Source of the DNA: Patiria pectinifera | Lineage: Eukaryota; Echinodermata; Asteroidea; Valvatida; Asterinidae | DNA length: 64,000 nucleotides | NCBI GenBank assembly: GCA_029964075.1 | Contig: CM057141.1 | Span: 11,098,001-11,162,000 of the forward strand | Reading direction: 5' to 3' | In this document: in pieces, positions 9,340-19,320 of the stretch | Numbering within the stretch: the first letter of the stretch is position 1 | How the letters are laid out: each line of letters starts with the position of its first letter | Notes under the pieces: model-generated | What the model was told of the DNA's origin: nothing | The model's database searches: none | The model's input: the letters and a program-made list of their open reading frames with translations, nothing else | Made by a program: the position numbers and the translations under genes

Positions 9340-10840
9340 AACCATTGATTTGTTTAGTTAACACTGATCTTGACTTGTGGCAACCCCCTCCCTCTGAATT
9401 AAAACTGGTTTCACAGGGTAGGTGTTGTGTAATTAAATGTGAAGTGAAAAACAACAAGATCCTACAGAATGAAGTAGAAAGAGATGTACCACTTGTAAGC
9501 TACCCGACAAGTTTCATGACAATACACCAAGTCTAAATAGAGTTATCGTGATGACAAGCGTTTCTTTTGTTTTAGCCATATTGACCTTGACCTTTGACTG
9601 GTAACCCCCAAATTCAATAGGCTTCTTGGGCGTACCCCTAGCAAGCCACCTGTCAAGTTTTATGACAATCCATCAAGTCTTCCTTGAGTTATCGTGATGA
9701 CAAGCATTTCTTTTGTTTTAGCCATATTGACCTTGACCTTTGACCTGTAACCCCCAAATTCAATAGGCTTCTTGGGGGTTCCACTAGCAAGCCATCTTTA
9801 AAGTTTCATGACAATACATCAATGCTAATTTGAGTTATCGTGATGACAAGCATTTCTTTTGTTTACATTACCATAATGCATTTCTTTTGTTTTAGCCATA
9901 TTGACCTTGACCTTTGACTGGTAACCCCCAAATTCAATAGGCTTCTTGGGCGTACCCCTAGCAAGCCACCTGTCAAGTTTTATGACAATCCATCAAGTCT
10001 TCCTTGAGTTATCGTGATGACAAGCATTTCTTTTGTTTTAGCCATATTGACCTTGACCTTTGACTGGTAACCCCCAAATTCAATAGGCTTCTCGAGGGTT
10101 CCACTAGCAAGCCATCTTTAAAGTTTCATGACAATACATCAATGCTAATTTGAGTTATCGTGATGACAAGCACTTCTTTTGTTTACATTATCATAATGCA
10201 TTTCTTTTGTTTTAGCCATATTGACCTTGACCTTTGACTGGTAACCCCCAAATTCAATAGGCTTCTTGGCGGTTCCCACTAGCAAGCCACCTGTCAAGTT
10301 TTATGACAATACATCAATGCTAATTTGAGTTATCGTGATGACAAGCACTTCTTTTGTTTACGTTATCATAATGCATTTCTTTTGTTTTAGCCATATTGAC
10401 CTTTACCTGGTAACCCCCAAATTCAATAGGCTTCTTGGGGGTTCCATTAGCAAGCCATCTTTGAAGTTTCATGACAATACATCAATGCTAATTTGAGTTA
10501 TCGTGATGACAAGCACTTCTTTTGTTTACGTTATCATAATGCATTTCTTTTGTTTTAGCCATATTGACCTTGACCTTTGACCAGTAACCCCCAAATTCAA
10601 TAGGCTTCTTTGGGAACCCACTAGTAAACTACCTGCTATTAAGTTTCATGACAATCCATCAAGTTTATCTTGAGTTATCTTGATGAAAGCATTTTCTTTT
10701 GTTTTAGCCATATTGACCTTGACGTTGTACATGTAGCCCTCAAATTCAATAGGCTTCTTGGGGAATCCACTATCAAACTAAATGCCAAGTTTCATGACAA
10801 TCCATCAAGTCTATCTTGAGCTATCGTGATGAAAGCAAAA
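9340..10840. repeat. Tandem repeat array, 147- and 174-bp units
   Basis: The block GCCATATTGACCTT recurs at about 9574, 9721, 9895, 10041, 10215, 10390, 10559 and 10707. Spacings are about 147, 174, 146, 174, 175, 169 and 148 bp. Longer units carry an extra ~28 bp around CATAATGCATTTC. Each unit also shares CCCCCAAATTCAATAGGCTT, TTTCATGACAAT.CATCAA and GAGTTATCGTGATGACAAGC. Most units include TTGACCTTGACCTTTGAC, a cluster of nuclear-receptor-type half sites. The edge near 9340-9500 is degenerate. Confidence 0.9.
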
Positions 10841-10850
10841 GTGTGACATA

Positions 10851-10882
10851 CACACACACACACACACCCACACACACACCCA
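10851..10882. repeat. CA microsatellite
   Basis: Run of CA dinucleotides with occasional CC interruptions, directly next to the tandem array. Confidence 0.85.
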
Positions 10883-10883
10883 G

Positions 10884-11769
10884 ACGTGTGTTACATACCT
10901 TGTGTGGACATTGCTTTGTTTTCGTGTAGTTAAGAAAACTCGGTACAAAAAATAACTTTACTCAAACTGTGAAAACTCTTTTAACCCAATTTTTTTTCTA
11001 TGATTCCCTATAGTGTTTCTCTTCATTCTGCTACAGATAAACCTAACCCAAAAATGCCTCTAAACCTGTTTTCCAGAAAGGGCAAAACCTTATGTGGACA
11101 CGGCTTAGTCCACATAAGGTTAACACAACCTGCATTATGTGGACCTCTTTTGTTCACAAGTCCACATAGGGTATGTAACACAAACTCACCCACACACGGA
11201 AGGACATGACAGAAACAGTATGCCCTTCGGCTTCGCCGGGGCATAAAAAAATCAATGGAAATACATTACGGACAATTAGGACTTTAGTCAGACGGCCGAC
11301 TTGAGCGATTTGACGAGTTGCATGACGTCGGTTTAGCCGGAGTTTACTGTATACCTTCACTGCACAATTCCGGCCTGGCGGCTATCTGTAAAAGGGTCTA
11401 TGTCACTTTAAAGAGGACAGGACACCAGATTGAAAGCAACTGGTGATGAGGACCTAGAACACCATGAGTGAAGCCATATTGGGAAAATGCAGTCACTCAC
11501 AGGCTTACCTTTTAACAAACATTGTTTCAACTTCTTGTCAGCAAGCACAATCAACGTTCTCTATTTGGTAAACTTACCGTTGCAACGTCTAAATGAAACA
11601 GTTGATTTCAACAACTATGGTCCCTTGTCACAAATTGGCCAATAGTTGATTTATCAACATTATTGGAAAGGCGATTACAAGGCAATTCAGAATGAAGCCC
11701 TCCGTTGTGTGTACAAAGTGTGTGATAAAATTGAACGAGCCAAGGTTCTCTTTTTCTATCCCATTCAAA
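10884..11769. other. No gene recognised
   Basis: Holds the right part of the pogo-like element and flanking sequence. An inverted TTATGTGGAC motif recurs near 11092-11175. No domain is recognisable in the short open frames. Confidence 0.5.
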
Positions 11770-12669
11770 ATGCAAACCAAGTACACAATGCAGCAAAGCG
11801 GCAGTGAAGGGAATGCATTGTCTCAGGGTGGTGAAGCGATCATTCAAGTACATTGATATGGACAGCTTCCTGATTCTATACAAAACATACATCAGACCGC
11901 ATCTGGAATACTGTGTTCAATCATGGTGCCCATGGCTGGAAAAAGATACACATATCTTGGAAAAAGTTCAAAGGAAGGCCACCAAGTTGGTCCCAGCCCT
12001 AAGGCCAAAAAAAAAAAGTCTCCGGTTTCTGGTATGCGCGCGCGTCGCCGTAGCCATGCGCGTCGGCAAAATGAAAACGTTTTTTTTTCAATACAAGATG
12101 ATGTTTCAAAACCGCCAAACTCACTGGTTTGACTGGAATTCTGCTGCTGCACAATTTTAACGTGTTTTTAGAAGGGGTTATGATCGAGAATAAGATTTAT
12201 GTGGCCTCTCTGGACTCCCATATATTTGCACTAAGTTTAGTCGGGCACCATTTGCAGTCATCAGCCGACATTTGAAGCCAAAAAAAAAAAAAAAACCAGG
12301 TAAAAAAAAAAAAAGCCGCGTCCCCGCACCACTTTTGGGGCAAGCTCCATACCAGAAACCGGAGACTTTTTTTTTTTGGCCTAAGGGAGCTTTCATATGA
12401 AGAAAGACTGCAAGCTCTAGACCTATATTCCCTTGAGAAAAGAAGAGAAAGAGGAGACCTTATAGAGACTTTCAAGATATTGAAAGGCCTCCATAAAGTA
12501 GACAGCAGCAGATTCTTCAAAACAGCTGACAGATCCAGGACAAGAGGTCACTCTTTTAAACTCTTCAAGCCATCCCTGAAGAAAAACATTGGATGTAGGA
12601 AGAACTTCTTCACCCAAAGAGTGATAAACATCTGGAATTCCCTTCAAGAAGCAGTAGTAGATGCTTAGT
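11770..12669 (+). pseudogene. Non-LTR retrotransposon (CR1/RTE-like) reverse-transcriptase fragment, interrupted
   Basis: The first part (about 11801-12002) reads as the C-terminal region of a LINE reverse transcriptase, including YIRPHLEYCVQSWCPWLEKD and LEKVQRKATKLVPALR. The second part (12385-12669) continues with LSYEERLQALDLYSLEKRR, RTRGHSFKLF, RKNFFTQRVINIWNSL and a stop at 12667-12669. A Tourist-like MITE (12003-12381) sits exactly between and duplicated TAA. Upstream of about 11800 the frame is broken (stop and shift). The rest of the LINE is missing, so this is a dead 5'-truncated copy. Assignment to CR1 versus RTE is not resolved. Confidence 0.85.
12003..12381. mobile_element. Tourist/Harbinger-like MITE, copy B, inserted in LINE
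   Basis: Ends GGCCAAAAAAAAAAAGTCTC and GAGACTTTTTTTTTTGGCC are inverted, with a 3-bp TAA duplication (12000-12002 and 12382-12384). It is the same family as copy A at 3517-3852 but in opposite orientation, sharing GTCTCCGGTTTCTGGTAT and the GGGGCAAGCTCCATACCAG block. It encodes nothing. Confidence 0.85.
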
Positions 12670-13504
12670 ATTTTTTTTTTGGTACAAAGACTGCCCATTA
12701 TTGATTGCGCAAATAAAAATATGAGGCGCCAAAAATCGTATTTCCGAACTTCAGAATGGAACGATTCTGTTTGATTCAGTTCGGAAGTGCTATGTTCGGT
12801 GAATTATAGTTCGGTTCGGTAGGCGGCTCCAGCACTATTTTACAGTTGATGGATTTGTAAACAGAGTCGCAGTGATCATTATCTTTATTTTCAAGTTGCA
12901 TTTAGCATGTTTAGTCGTCTTCATCGTCGTTTTACCACAAACTTTCCCTAAAAAGAAATCAAAACCTTGCCCTCATTCCAACCAAGACACTCCTATTTAG
13001 TATTGGCATGATTGGTATTTAACATCACAACTAAAGCTTTTGAGTAGGAGCCTAGACTGACATTACACAATTGCCTACTTTTCGGTTCCTTGCATTTTCA
13101 GATATCGTCAGACCTCCTAAAATGACGAGGATATGTTTTGACACGCTCACATTCAATTTGCGTCAGACTACGCGCGCGCGTTACCTGCGTCAATTATGGT
13201 GACTCGAGAATAGGCCCATGGAGGAAGGATAGGCCTAGGTCTAGGCACTTTTCCCCCCAGTTTTGATACAAGGGCGCTGTTGCTTTCGAGGTCCCTACAA
13301 TAGGGAAGAAGTCCAGTATTTTAAGCTACATTTTCTGGAGCTAGATTTTGCCACATATGTATTTTGCAATACAAATACAATGGCAGTTGAAAATCCGTGT
13401 TGCATGTAATACGGCCGGCCTTTTTATAGCTCCATGATGATTAAACCAACGATAGCCACTGCCGGAATGCACTGGCCTAGTAGTACCATGAGTACCACTG
13501 TACC
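12670..13504. other. No gene recognised
   Basis: Moderately complex sequence without long open frames or recognisable repeats. A GCGCGCGCG run sits near 13173. A small hairpin of GGACTCCC and GGGAGTCC at about 13516-13551 follows at the edge of the next structure. Confidence 0.5.
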
Positions 13505-13726
13505 ATAGCCCAGGTGGACTCCCTTTCCTCCCTACGTAACGGAGGGAGTCCAGGGTATGAAGTGCTCAAAACGGGGCGAAAAAATTTATGACCGATATTT
13601 TCAATATTTTTACCTTGTTGGAGAAGCCAATTTTTACGTCGTAGTATTCTATGTGTCCTTATCTATTGGGCCGCAGGGTTCAGAAATTCCATATGCGATG
13701 CTGACCGACCTTAATCTGGAATATAA

Positions 13727-14229
13727 ACTCGAAAGCAACGTTAAACTTGTTTGTAGACTCTTTCCATCAGTTTCTCACCGCCGAGTCTATTCTAGTTGTA
13801 CATGATGTACGTCTGTGCAGCGTGTAGTCTGGTTCCCTAGACCGGACAGTTATTCTCGACGCTCATATCACGTCTGGTCCGGGGGCCAGACTATGCAGCA
13901 TGAATATGCAGTGCGCACGCGCGATTTGCTTAGTAACCACCCTCATACGCACGCGCACTTACTTGAAGGCGCAGTTGCTAATCCAATGACCGAGCGTGTT
14001 TTCGCGCCAGTTACCAGAAACACGTTTCGGCTTTGGTCATTGGTCGAGTGTTTTCATGACATCGGTTGGCTGGAGTGACGTCACGGTTCCAACCAAAACT
14101 AAACAAATGAGGGCGCTAGCGAGCATGCGCGCTTTCGTACGCACGTACATTGTACATGACGTACGACTCTGGGAATAAACTGATGAAAAGAGACTACAAA
14201 CACGTACAAGTTTAACGCTGCTTTAGAGT
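13727..14229. mobile_element. Hairpin element 0 in left outer arm
   Basis: Starts ACTCGAAAGCAACGTTAAAC and ends GTTTAACGCTGCTTTAGAGT, inverted over roughly 60-80 bp with small gaps, including TTTGTAG.CTCTTT.CATCAG. A smaller hairpin (TAGTCTGGTTCC / GGCCAGACTA, about 13829-13896) lies inside. No clear target duplication and no coding potential. Confidence 0.65.
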
Positions 14230-14242
14230 AGCTTGAGTAACT

Positions 14243-15134
14243 CCAGCTGACATGTTCCATATTCATTCACATGTAACGCTGGAGGAACAACCTGTTATTT
14301 TTATGTGGTAGCAAGAGACCCTAAAAAAACGGCCTCTCCAAAATTGTCCGAATTTCACCTCTTTTATCCCACCCCAGAGTTCATTTACATACCTCATACA
14401 TTCAGCAGTCATTTACGAAGCCTAATGATCGACTTGAAACAGACCACACAAAAAAAGAAGTGAAAAATCTTGACGATTTCGGTGGCTTGTCCGTAAAAAT
14501 ACGCCAGTTCCAACCGCTGTCTTCCATTTTGTTTTACTAATTATGTAAATGTATGCATCACGTGATTACATCAAAAAAAATCTGCGCGCGCGCGATGTAT
14601 GTGGGTACCACACCGCTTTCAGGCGCCGCAAGTGAGTTCAATTTTCGTCTGGTGCGTTGCCGTGGAGGGCATTCTCGTTGTCTTGCTTTCCGCGACAACG
14701 CACCAGACGAAAATTGAACTCACTTGCGGCGCCTGAAAGCGATGTGGTACCCACATACATCGCGCGCGTGCCGATTTTTTTTTGCGCCGATTTTTTTTAA
14801 TGTAATCACGTGATGCAAACATTTACATAATTAGTAAAACAAAATGGAAGACAGCGGTTGGAACTGGCGTATTTTTACGGACAAGCCACCGAAATCGTCA
14901 ACATTTTTCACTTCTTTTTTTTTGTGGTCTGTTTCAAGTCGATCATTAGGCTTCGTAAATGACTGCTGAATGTATGAGGTATGTAAATGAACTCTGGGGT
15001 GGGATAAAACTAAAAGAGGTGAAATTCGGACAATTTTGGAGAGGCCGTTTTTTTAGGGTCTCTTGCTACCACATAAAAATAACAGGTTGTTCCTCCAGCG
15101 TTACATGTGAATGAATATGGAACATGTTAGCTGG
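14243..15134. mobile_element. Hairpin element 1, near-perfect palindrome of about 890 bp
   Basis: Left arm 14243-14659 and right arm 14696-15134 are nearly perfect reverse complements around a 36-base loop (14660-14695). The arms meet at GCGTTG / CAACGC. They contain a CGCGCGCG run and poly-A/poly-T blocks. The single strand could fold into a stem of over 400 bp. No coding capacity and no direct target duplication visible. Confidence 0.9.
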
Positions 15135-15187
15135 GGTAGCGCCAGTATCACAACTCCAGCAGTACCACTCATGATAATTTATGCGCA

Positions 15188-16935
15188 CGTCACCACAAGT
15201 CAGGCACGTCACGTCACAGGACTTAAAATTGCAGTATCGATGGCGATCAGTGGCAATTAGTGGCGGAGCTTCGGAGAGCGGGAGGTTTCGCATCGAATGC
15301 CATAATCGGTCAACTTTCGGAATGTAACTCGCGTTTGAGCAGAGCCAGATCTGATATGTCATCCTTCCCATCCCAAACTAACTAGTGCAAACAATTACAA
15401 TAGCATTCGGTTGTACCACGGAGGTAGAATTACTTGTACTTGGGCTAATTGATCTGTAACTTTGTCAAGGTTAGCGTGCTCGGCGGATACTATTTTACAC
15501 AGTGTCGGCATTTTAGTCGATTACAACGTGCGCTTAAAAAAATAATACGAATAGATAAGGGAGCCTTCGTTTTTTAAATGACCAATGTTATATTAACCGG
15601 CTTGGGCAGATGATTCGGGTCCATGCATATTCTTCCATGATTTATTATTACATTTAGCATTCAAAAAGTAGGTATGATTACTTTATTGTGAACGCTTGCA
15701 TTAATTGTTATTTAGTTTGTTTATTTTTACTCTTTTACTTTTGACACAACCATAGAGAAAGGACATACCATATTTACATAAACCTTGTTAATATTCTTTA
15801 AAAAAAATAAAAAATATGTGAATAAAGAATTTATTTTGAATTAATGGATTTGAATCTGTATCAAAATCTTATTTCTGTCATTGAAAAAAATCTCCGCGGT
15901 TTTCAATTACTTCCGTGTGCATCCGTGGACTGCGTAACGCCATAACCACTGAAATCCTTGGATGCTAATTATTTATCCTTTACCCTAGTGTATGGGATGG
16001 TTGACCTAGCATGTCTCAAGATATTTTTCGCAGGAAATAGTAGATTAACTGTGAAGCTGACGCTTTCCCTGCATGCAGAAAAAGGTGTGTGTAAATGTAA
16101 TGATTTTTGTGCCAAAGAGGGTTGGTGGTTTTACCAAGAAAATTACCATACTTTTTTTTAATCGAGGAAAACCATATGGGCCCACCATGCAAGCTTAAAC
16201 GGTGCCTTAGGAGAAGCGCATATGGTTGCAAACAACATGGCGAATCGCCCAAATTTTGATGTTTGCACTGATTAGGCCCAATTTTGGGTATGTATACAAC
16301 CTCCAAGCGGCATTAGATCTCAAGCAACACCATGAGCTGACGAGTGGGTCAAGTTTTATCGTTGTTCCTAATTTTTTAAGTACATGTATATTATTTTGTC
16401 TTACAAAATTTCAGTTGTGTTTTGTGCTTTAACAGAAAAAATATTGGGCCTGTTTTGCTGTTGCTTTTGCCAGTGCCTCCTTCTTTTTTTTACTTGTCAA
16501 CATCACCGAACAAATTTCGATTTGATTTAATTAATTCGAAACAATGATGATAAAGATAACCGGGCATCGTTAAGCGTTCCGCGTTTAACTTGCTCTGTGT
16601 TTTAACCATTGATCTCAATTTTTCATTGATCTCTATTAGTAAGACTTAAATCAATGGTTTTAACCCATGCAGCTCTAAAACAAGTAGATACAGTACCGCA
16701 CCGATATTGGAGGAGGAGGGGGTATCAAAGGTCGCGTGTACGGCAATTATGGGCCGAGTCGTAACATTGCAGATTGTACATGTTACACCCGGTACCATTA
16801 CGTACGGAACCCTTGACATGTATGGATGACCGGCCGTGCTGGTATGGGCCTGCTAAAGAAGGACATGCACACGACGATCACGCGCGGACCGACGATGTAC
16901 ATAATTCATAATTTGATGACGCTGTACTGTTCACG
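15188..16935. other. Unique centre of the foldback structure
   Basis: No coding region, transposase motif or repeat recognised in either strand. AT-rich toward the middle. Confidence 0.5.
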
Positions 16936-16985
16936 GCATAAATTATGATAAGTGATACTGCTGGAGTTGTGATACTGGCGCTACC

Positions 16986-18106
16986 TAGCTCTACTGAGTG
17001 GAGCGCTGAATTACGGGTACCCCTTCATACTAGCGCTCCACCGTTTCGTGATACTTTGAGGGCACCATCACATAGCATAGTCACAAACCCACGCGAGGAC
17101 AAAAAGACCCCAAAAAACCGGTAAAGAGATTACAAATGAGAGAGACAGTTGTCCTGGATTGATCTATACATTCTTGACATCCCATGAGACCCCTTATATT
17201 GTTCCCAAACAGCGAACATTTTGGAAAAAAACAGGAAAATAGTCTGAAAACTTACAGTTCAATGTGTTTGCATGGAGGTCCGGTTCTTGAATTAGCTTGT
17301 CGCGGAGGGCGTCCTGACGTGACGTCACCGTCGTTGCTCGGTCGATCGCGAAGAAAAACAAGTCGCGCTTTATCAACGACTGTTTCGTGTAATGATACAC
17401 GCTCTCGATCACGCAGATCGTTTTTGGTTTTGAACGTGTCAGAAAAACACGCTGGCAGAGACTGCAGTGAATGTGGCTATCGATTTGAATTGCCATTTTC
17501 AGAATTGCAATTTCAGAAGAAGAAAAAATAATACTGGGATTCTCATTTGTCAGTATATTAGTAGTTCTTTCTTTGACACGAGTTTCATGTGGGTTTCTGT
17601 CGTCATTAATTTGTTTAGAACGTGTCGTTTCAGCCGTCTCCACCTTGGGTGTGTTCAAAGCCCATACTGTCGTACGGCGCGGATCGGAGCACGTATCATT
17701 ACACGAAACAGTCGTTGATAAAGCGCGACTTGTTTTTCTTCGCGATCGACCGAGCAACGACGGTGACGTCACGTCAGGACGCCCTCCGCGACAAGCTAAT
17801 TCAAGAACCGAACCTCCATGCAAACACATTGAACTGTAAGTTTTCAGACTATTTTCCTGTTTTTTTTCCAAAATGTTCGCTGTTTGGGAACAATATAAGG
17901 GGTCTCATGGGATGTCAAGAATGTATAGATCAATCCAGGATAACTGTCTCTCTCATTTGTAATCTCTTTACCGTTTTTTTGGGGTCTTTTTGTCCTCGCG
18001 TGGGTTTGTGACTATGCTATGTGATGGTGCCCTCAAAGTATCACGAAACGGTGGAGCGCTAGTACGGAGGGGTACCCGTAATTCAGCGCTCCACTCAGTA
18101 GAGCTA
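16986..18106. mobile_element. Hairpin element 2 with 9-bp target duplication
   Basis: Starts TAGCTCTACTGAGTGGAGCG and ends with its reverse complement. Arms of about 425 bp (16986-17410 and about 17683-18106) flank a less similar 270-bp middle. The 9-bp duplication GGCGCTACC lies at 16977-16985 and 18107-18115. Long inverted repeats with a 9-bp duplication fit a Mutator-like foldback element. The 225-aa and similar frames here are mirror images in the two arms, not genes. Confidence 0.85.
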
Positions 18107-18375
18107 GGCGCTACCGTTAGCTGGAGTTACTCAAGCTACTTTAGAGTTTATTTTCCTGATTAACATGATTAATGTCGGTCAGCATCACATATGGAATTCC
18201 TGAACCCAGCGGCCCAATAGGTAAGGATACATAGAAAATGTAGGCGTGAAATAAGCTTCTGTAACGAGGTAAAACGTAACAAAAATCTGGTCAAAATTTT
18301 GGGTGGTCTTATGTAGAGAATTCTCGTCCTGGACGTTAGTCGTAATGCAATGAAGACTTCGTCCAACCTGGGCTA

Positions 18376-18889
18376 CACTCAACCTCGTCCCCAGGGTGTC
18401 GAGCAGTACGCGCCCACCACTACCTGCTCTCTCACCCTGGTATTGGATCATTTGCATGTGCAAGATTTTTGCAGACGTATGCAAATGAGGAACAGTCTGG
18501 TGCCTGGATACGCGTTACACATTAGCGTTTGTTTTCGTATGCGGTGTCTGGGGTAAAAACAGAGTCAATTCGTAGCAGCGCGAGCACGGCGTGAGTTACG
18601 AAAACAAGATTTTTGAAATCAAACTGTTACGATCTTATCAAGACAACATGCAGTATCATATTTCATATTAATATGAGCAAATTGGAAAGGAAATTAGTAT
18701 TTTCGAGAAGGCGTGGACGAATGATCGCGAAAACACGTACTGCACGTTGTGAATATATAGCACCAAGTACAGGTACAACTATAGAATGCAGGGCCACTTT
18801 ACTCTACATCCGCGCCTCCGTACGGCTGCGTGGAGGCGTGGAGACGCAGTGCCTACCTCCGAAAATCGATCGTGGAGTTGTGGAGCCGC
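18376..18889. other. No gene recognised
   Basis: Transition from the foldback structure to a GC-rich repeat. A weak inverted pair around ATTTGCAT / ATGCAAAT (near 18451 and 18479) is present. Confidence 0.45.
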
Positions 18890-19260
18890 AGTCGATATCT
18901 CCGAGAATTGCGCCCTCCATCGGTGCGCGTCTCTTCGACTCCGCGACTCCGCCACTCCGCAGTGTCCCGCGTCTTCGCGACTCTGCGACTCCACGACTCC
19001 GCGCCTCCGCCACTCCAGACAGTGCCCCGTCGCCCTCCTCCCTTCCTAATTTGCGAGCCCATTTAAAGTGGATACGGATGCTTCGTTCTCAACAAAACTC
19101 CGCCGAGAATTGCGCCCTCTATCGGCGCGAGTCTCTGCGACTCCCCGACTCCGCGCCTCCACCACTCCGCAGTGTCCCGCGTCTTCGCGACTCCACGACT
19201 CCGCGCCTCCGCCACTCCGCGACTCCGATCCGTACCGTGCCCCCAACACATTTACAAGCA
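18890..19260. repeat. GC-rich tandem duplication of GACTCCGC-type repeats
   Basis: Two copies about 201 bp apart begin GAGAATTGCGCCCT (18903 and 19104). Both contain CACTCCGCAGTGTCCCGCGT followed by CTTCGCGACTC and short GACTCCGC / GCCTCCGC repeats. Lack of stop codons in several frames on both strands makes long spurious open frames of Arg-Leu-Arg-Asp-Ser-type repeats. Confidence 0.8.
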
Positions 19261-19320
19261 CGCCCTCCCTTCCGATCCTTCATGAGAAGCTTAGAAGACA
19301 AGTGCATTCGCTGTACTTAG

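Larger units (their letters stand above)
8629..11349. mobile_element. pogo/Tigger-like terminal-inverted-repeat element (composite)
   Basis: The left end CAGTAAACTCCGGCTAAACC is matched at the right by GGTTTAGCCGGAGTTTACTG, and both are flanked by TA (8627-8628 and 11350-11351). CAGT-starting inverted ends and a TA duplication are the pogo/Tc1 pattern. No transposase frame is visible, so this is non-autonomous. A second end-like block (GACGACTTGAGCGAAATGGCGAC near 9162-9184) resembles sequence next to the right end (11300-11325), so the repeat array between may be a later insertion or expansion within a smaller element. Confidence 0.6.
13505..18375. mobile_element. Giant nested foldback structure with long inverted arms
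   Basis: The outer arms are inverted and diverged. Left 13560-13730 (for example TATTGGGCCGCAGGGTTCAG and TATGCGATGCTGACCGACCT) mirrors right 18131-18310. They continue inward: 14221-14248 matches 18116-18145, and 15135-15187 matches 16936-16976. Three further long hairpins interrupt these arms: 13727-14229, 14243-15134 and 16986-18106. The central 15190-16935 is unique and lacks an open frame for a transposase. The whole looks like an old foldback-type or terminal-inverted-repeat transposon whose arms received, or lost, other hairpin elements. Confidence 0.75.

Noticed and set aside
9340-10840. CRISPR-like repeat array
   Set aside because: Units are long, nearly identical throughout and lack unique spacers; this is eukaryotic tandem repeat DNA.
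17194-17871. Minus-strand open frame of 225 codons, and a mirrored plus-strand frame
   Set aside because: It spans both arms of hairpin element 2. The same peptide segments appear in the opposite strand, so it is a product of the palindrome and not a gene.
18613-19320. Plus-strand open frame of 235 codons, Arg/Leu/Asp/Ser/Pro repeats
   Set aside because: Caused by GC-rich tandem repeats that lack stops in many frames on both strands.
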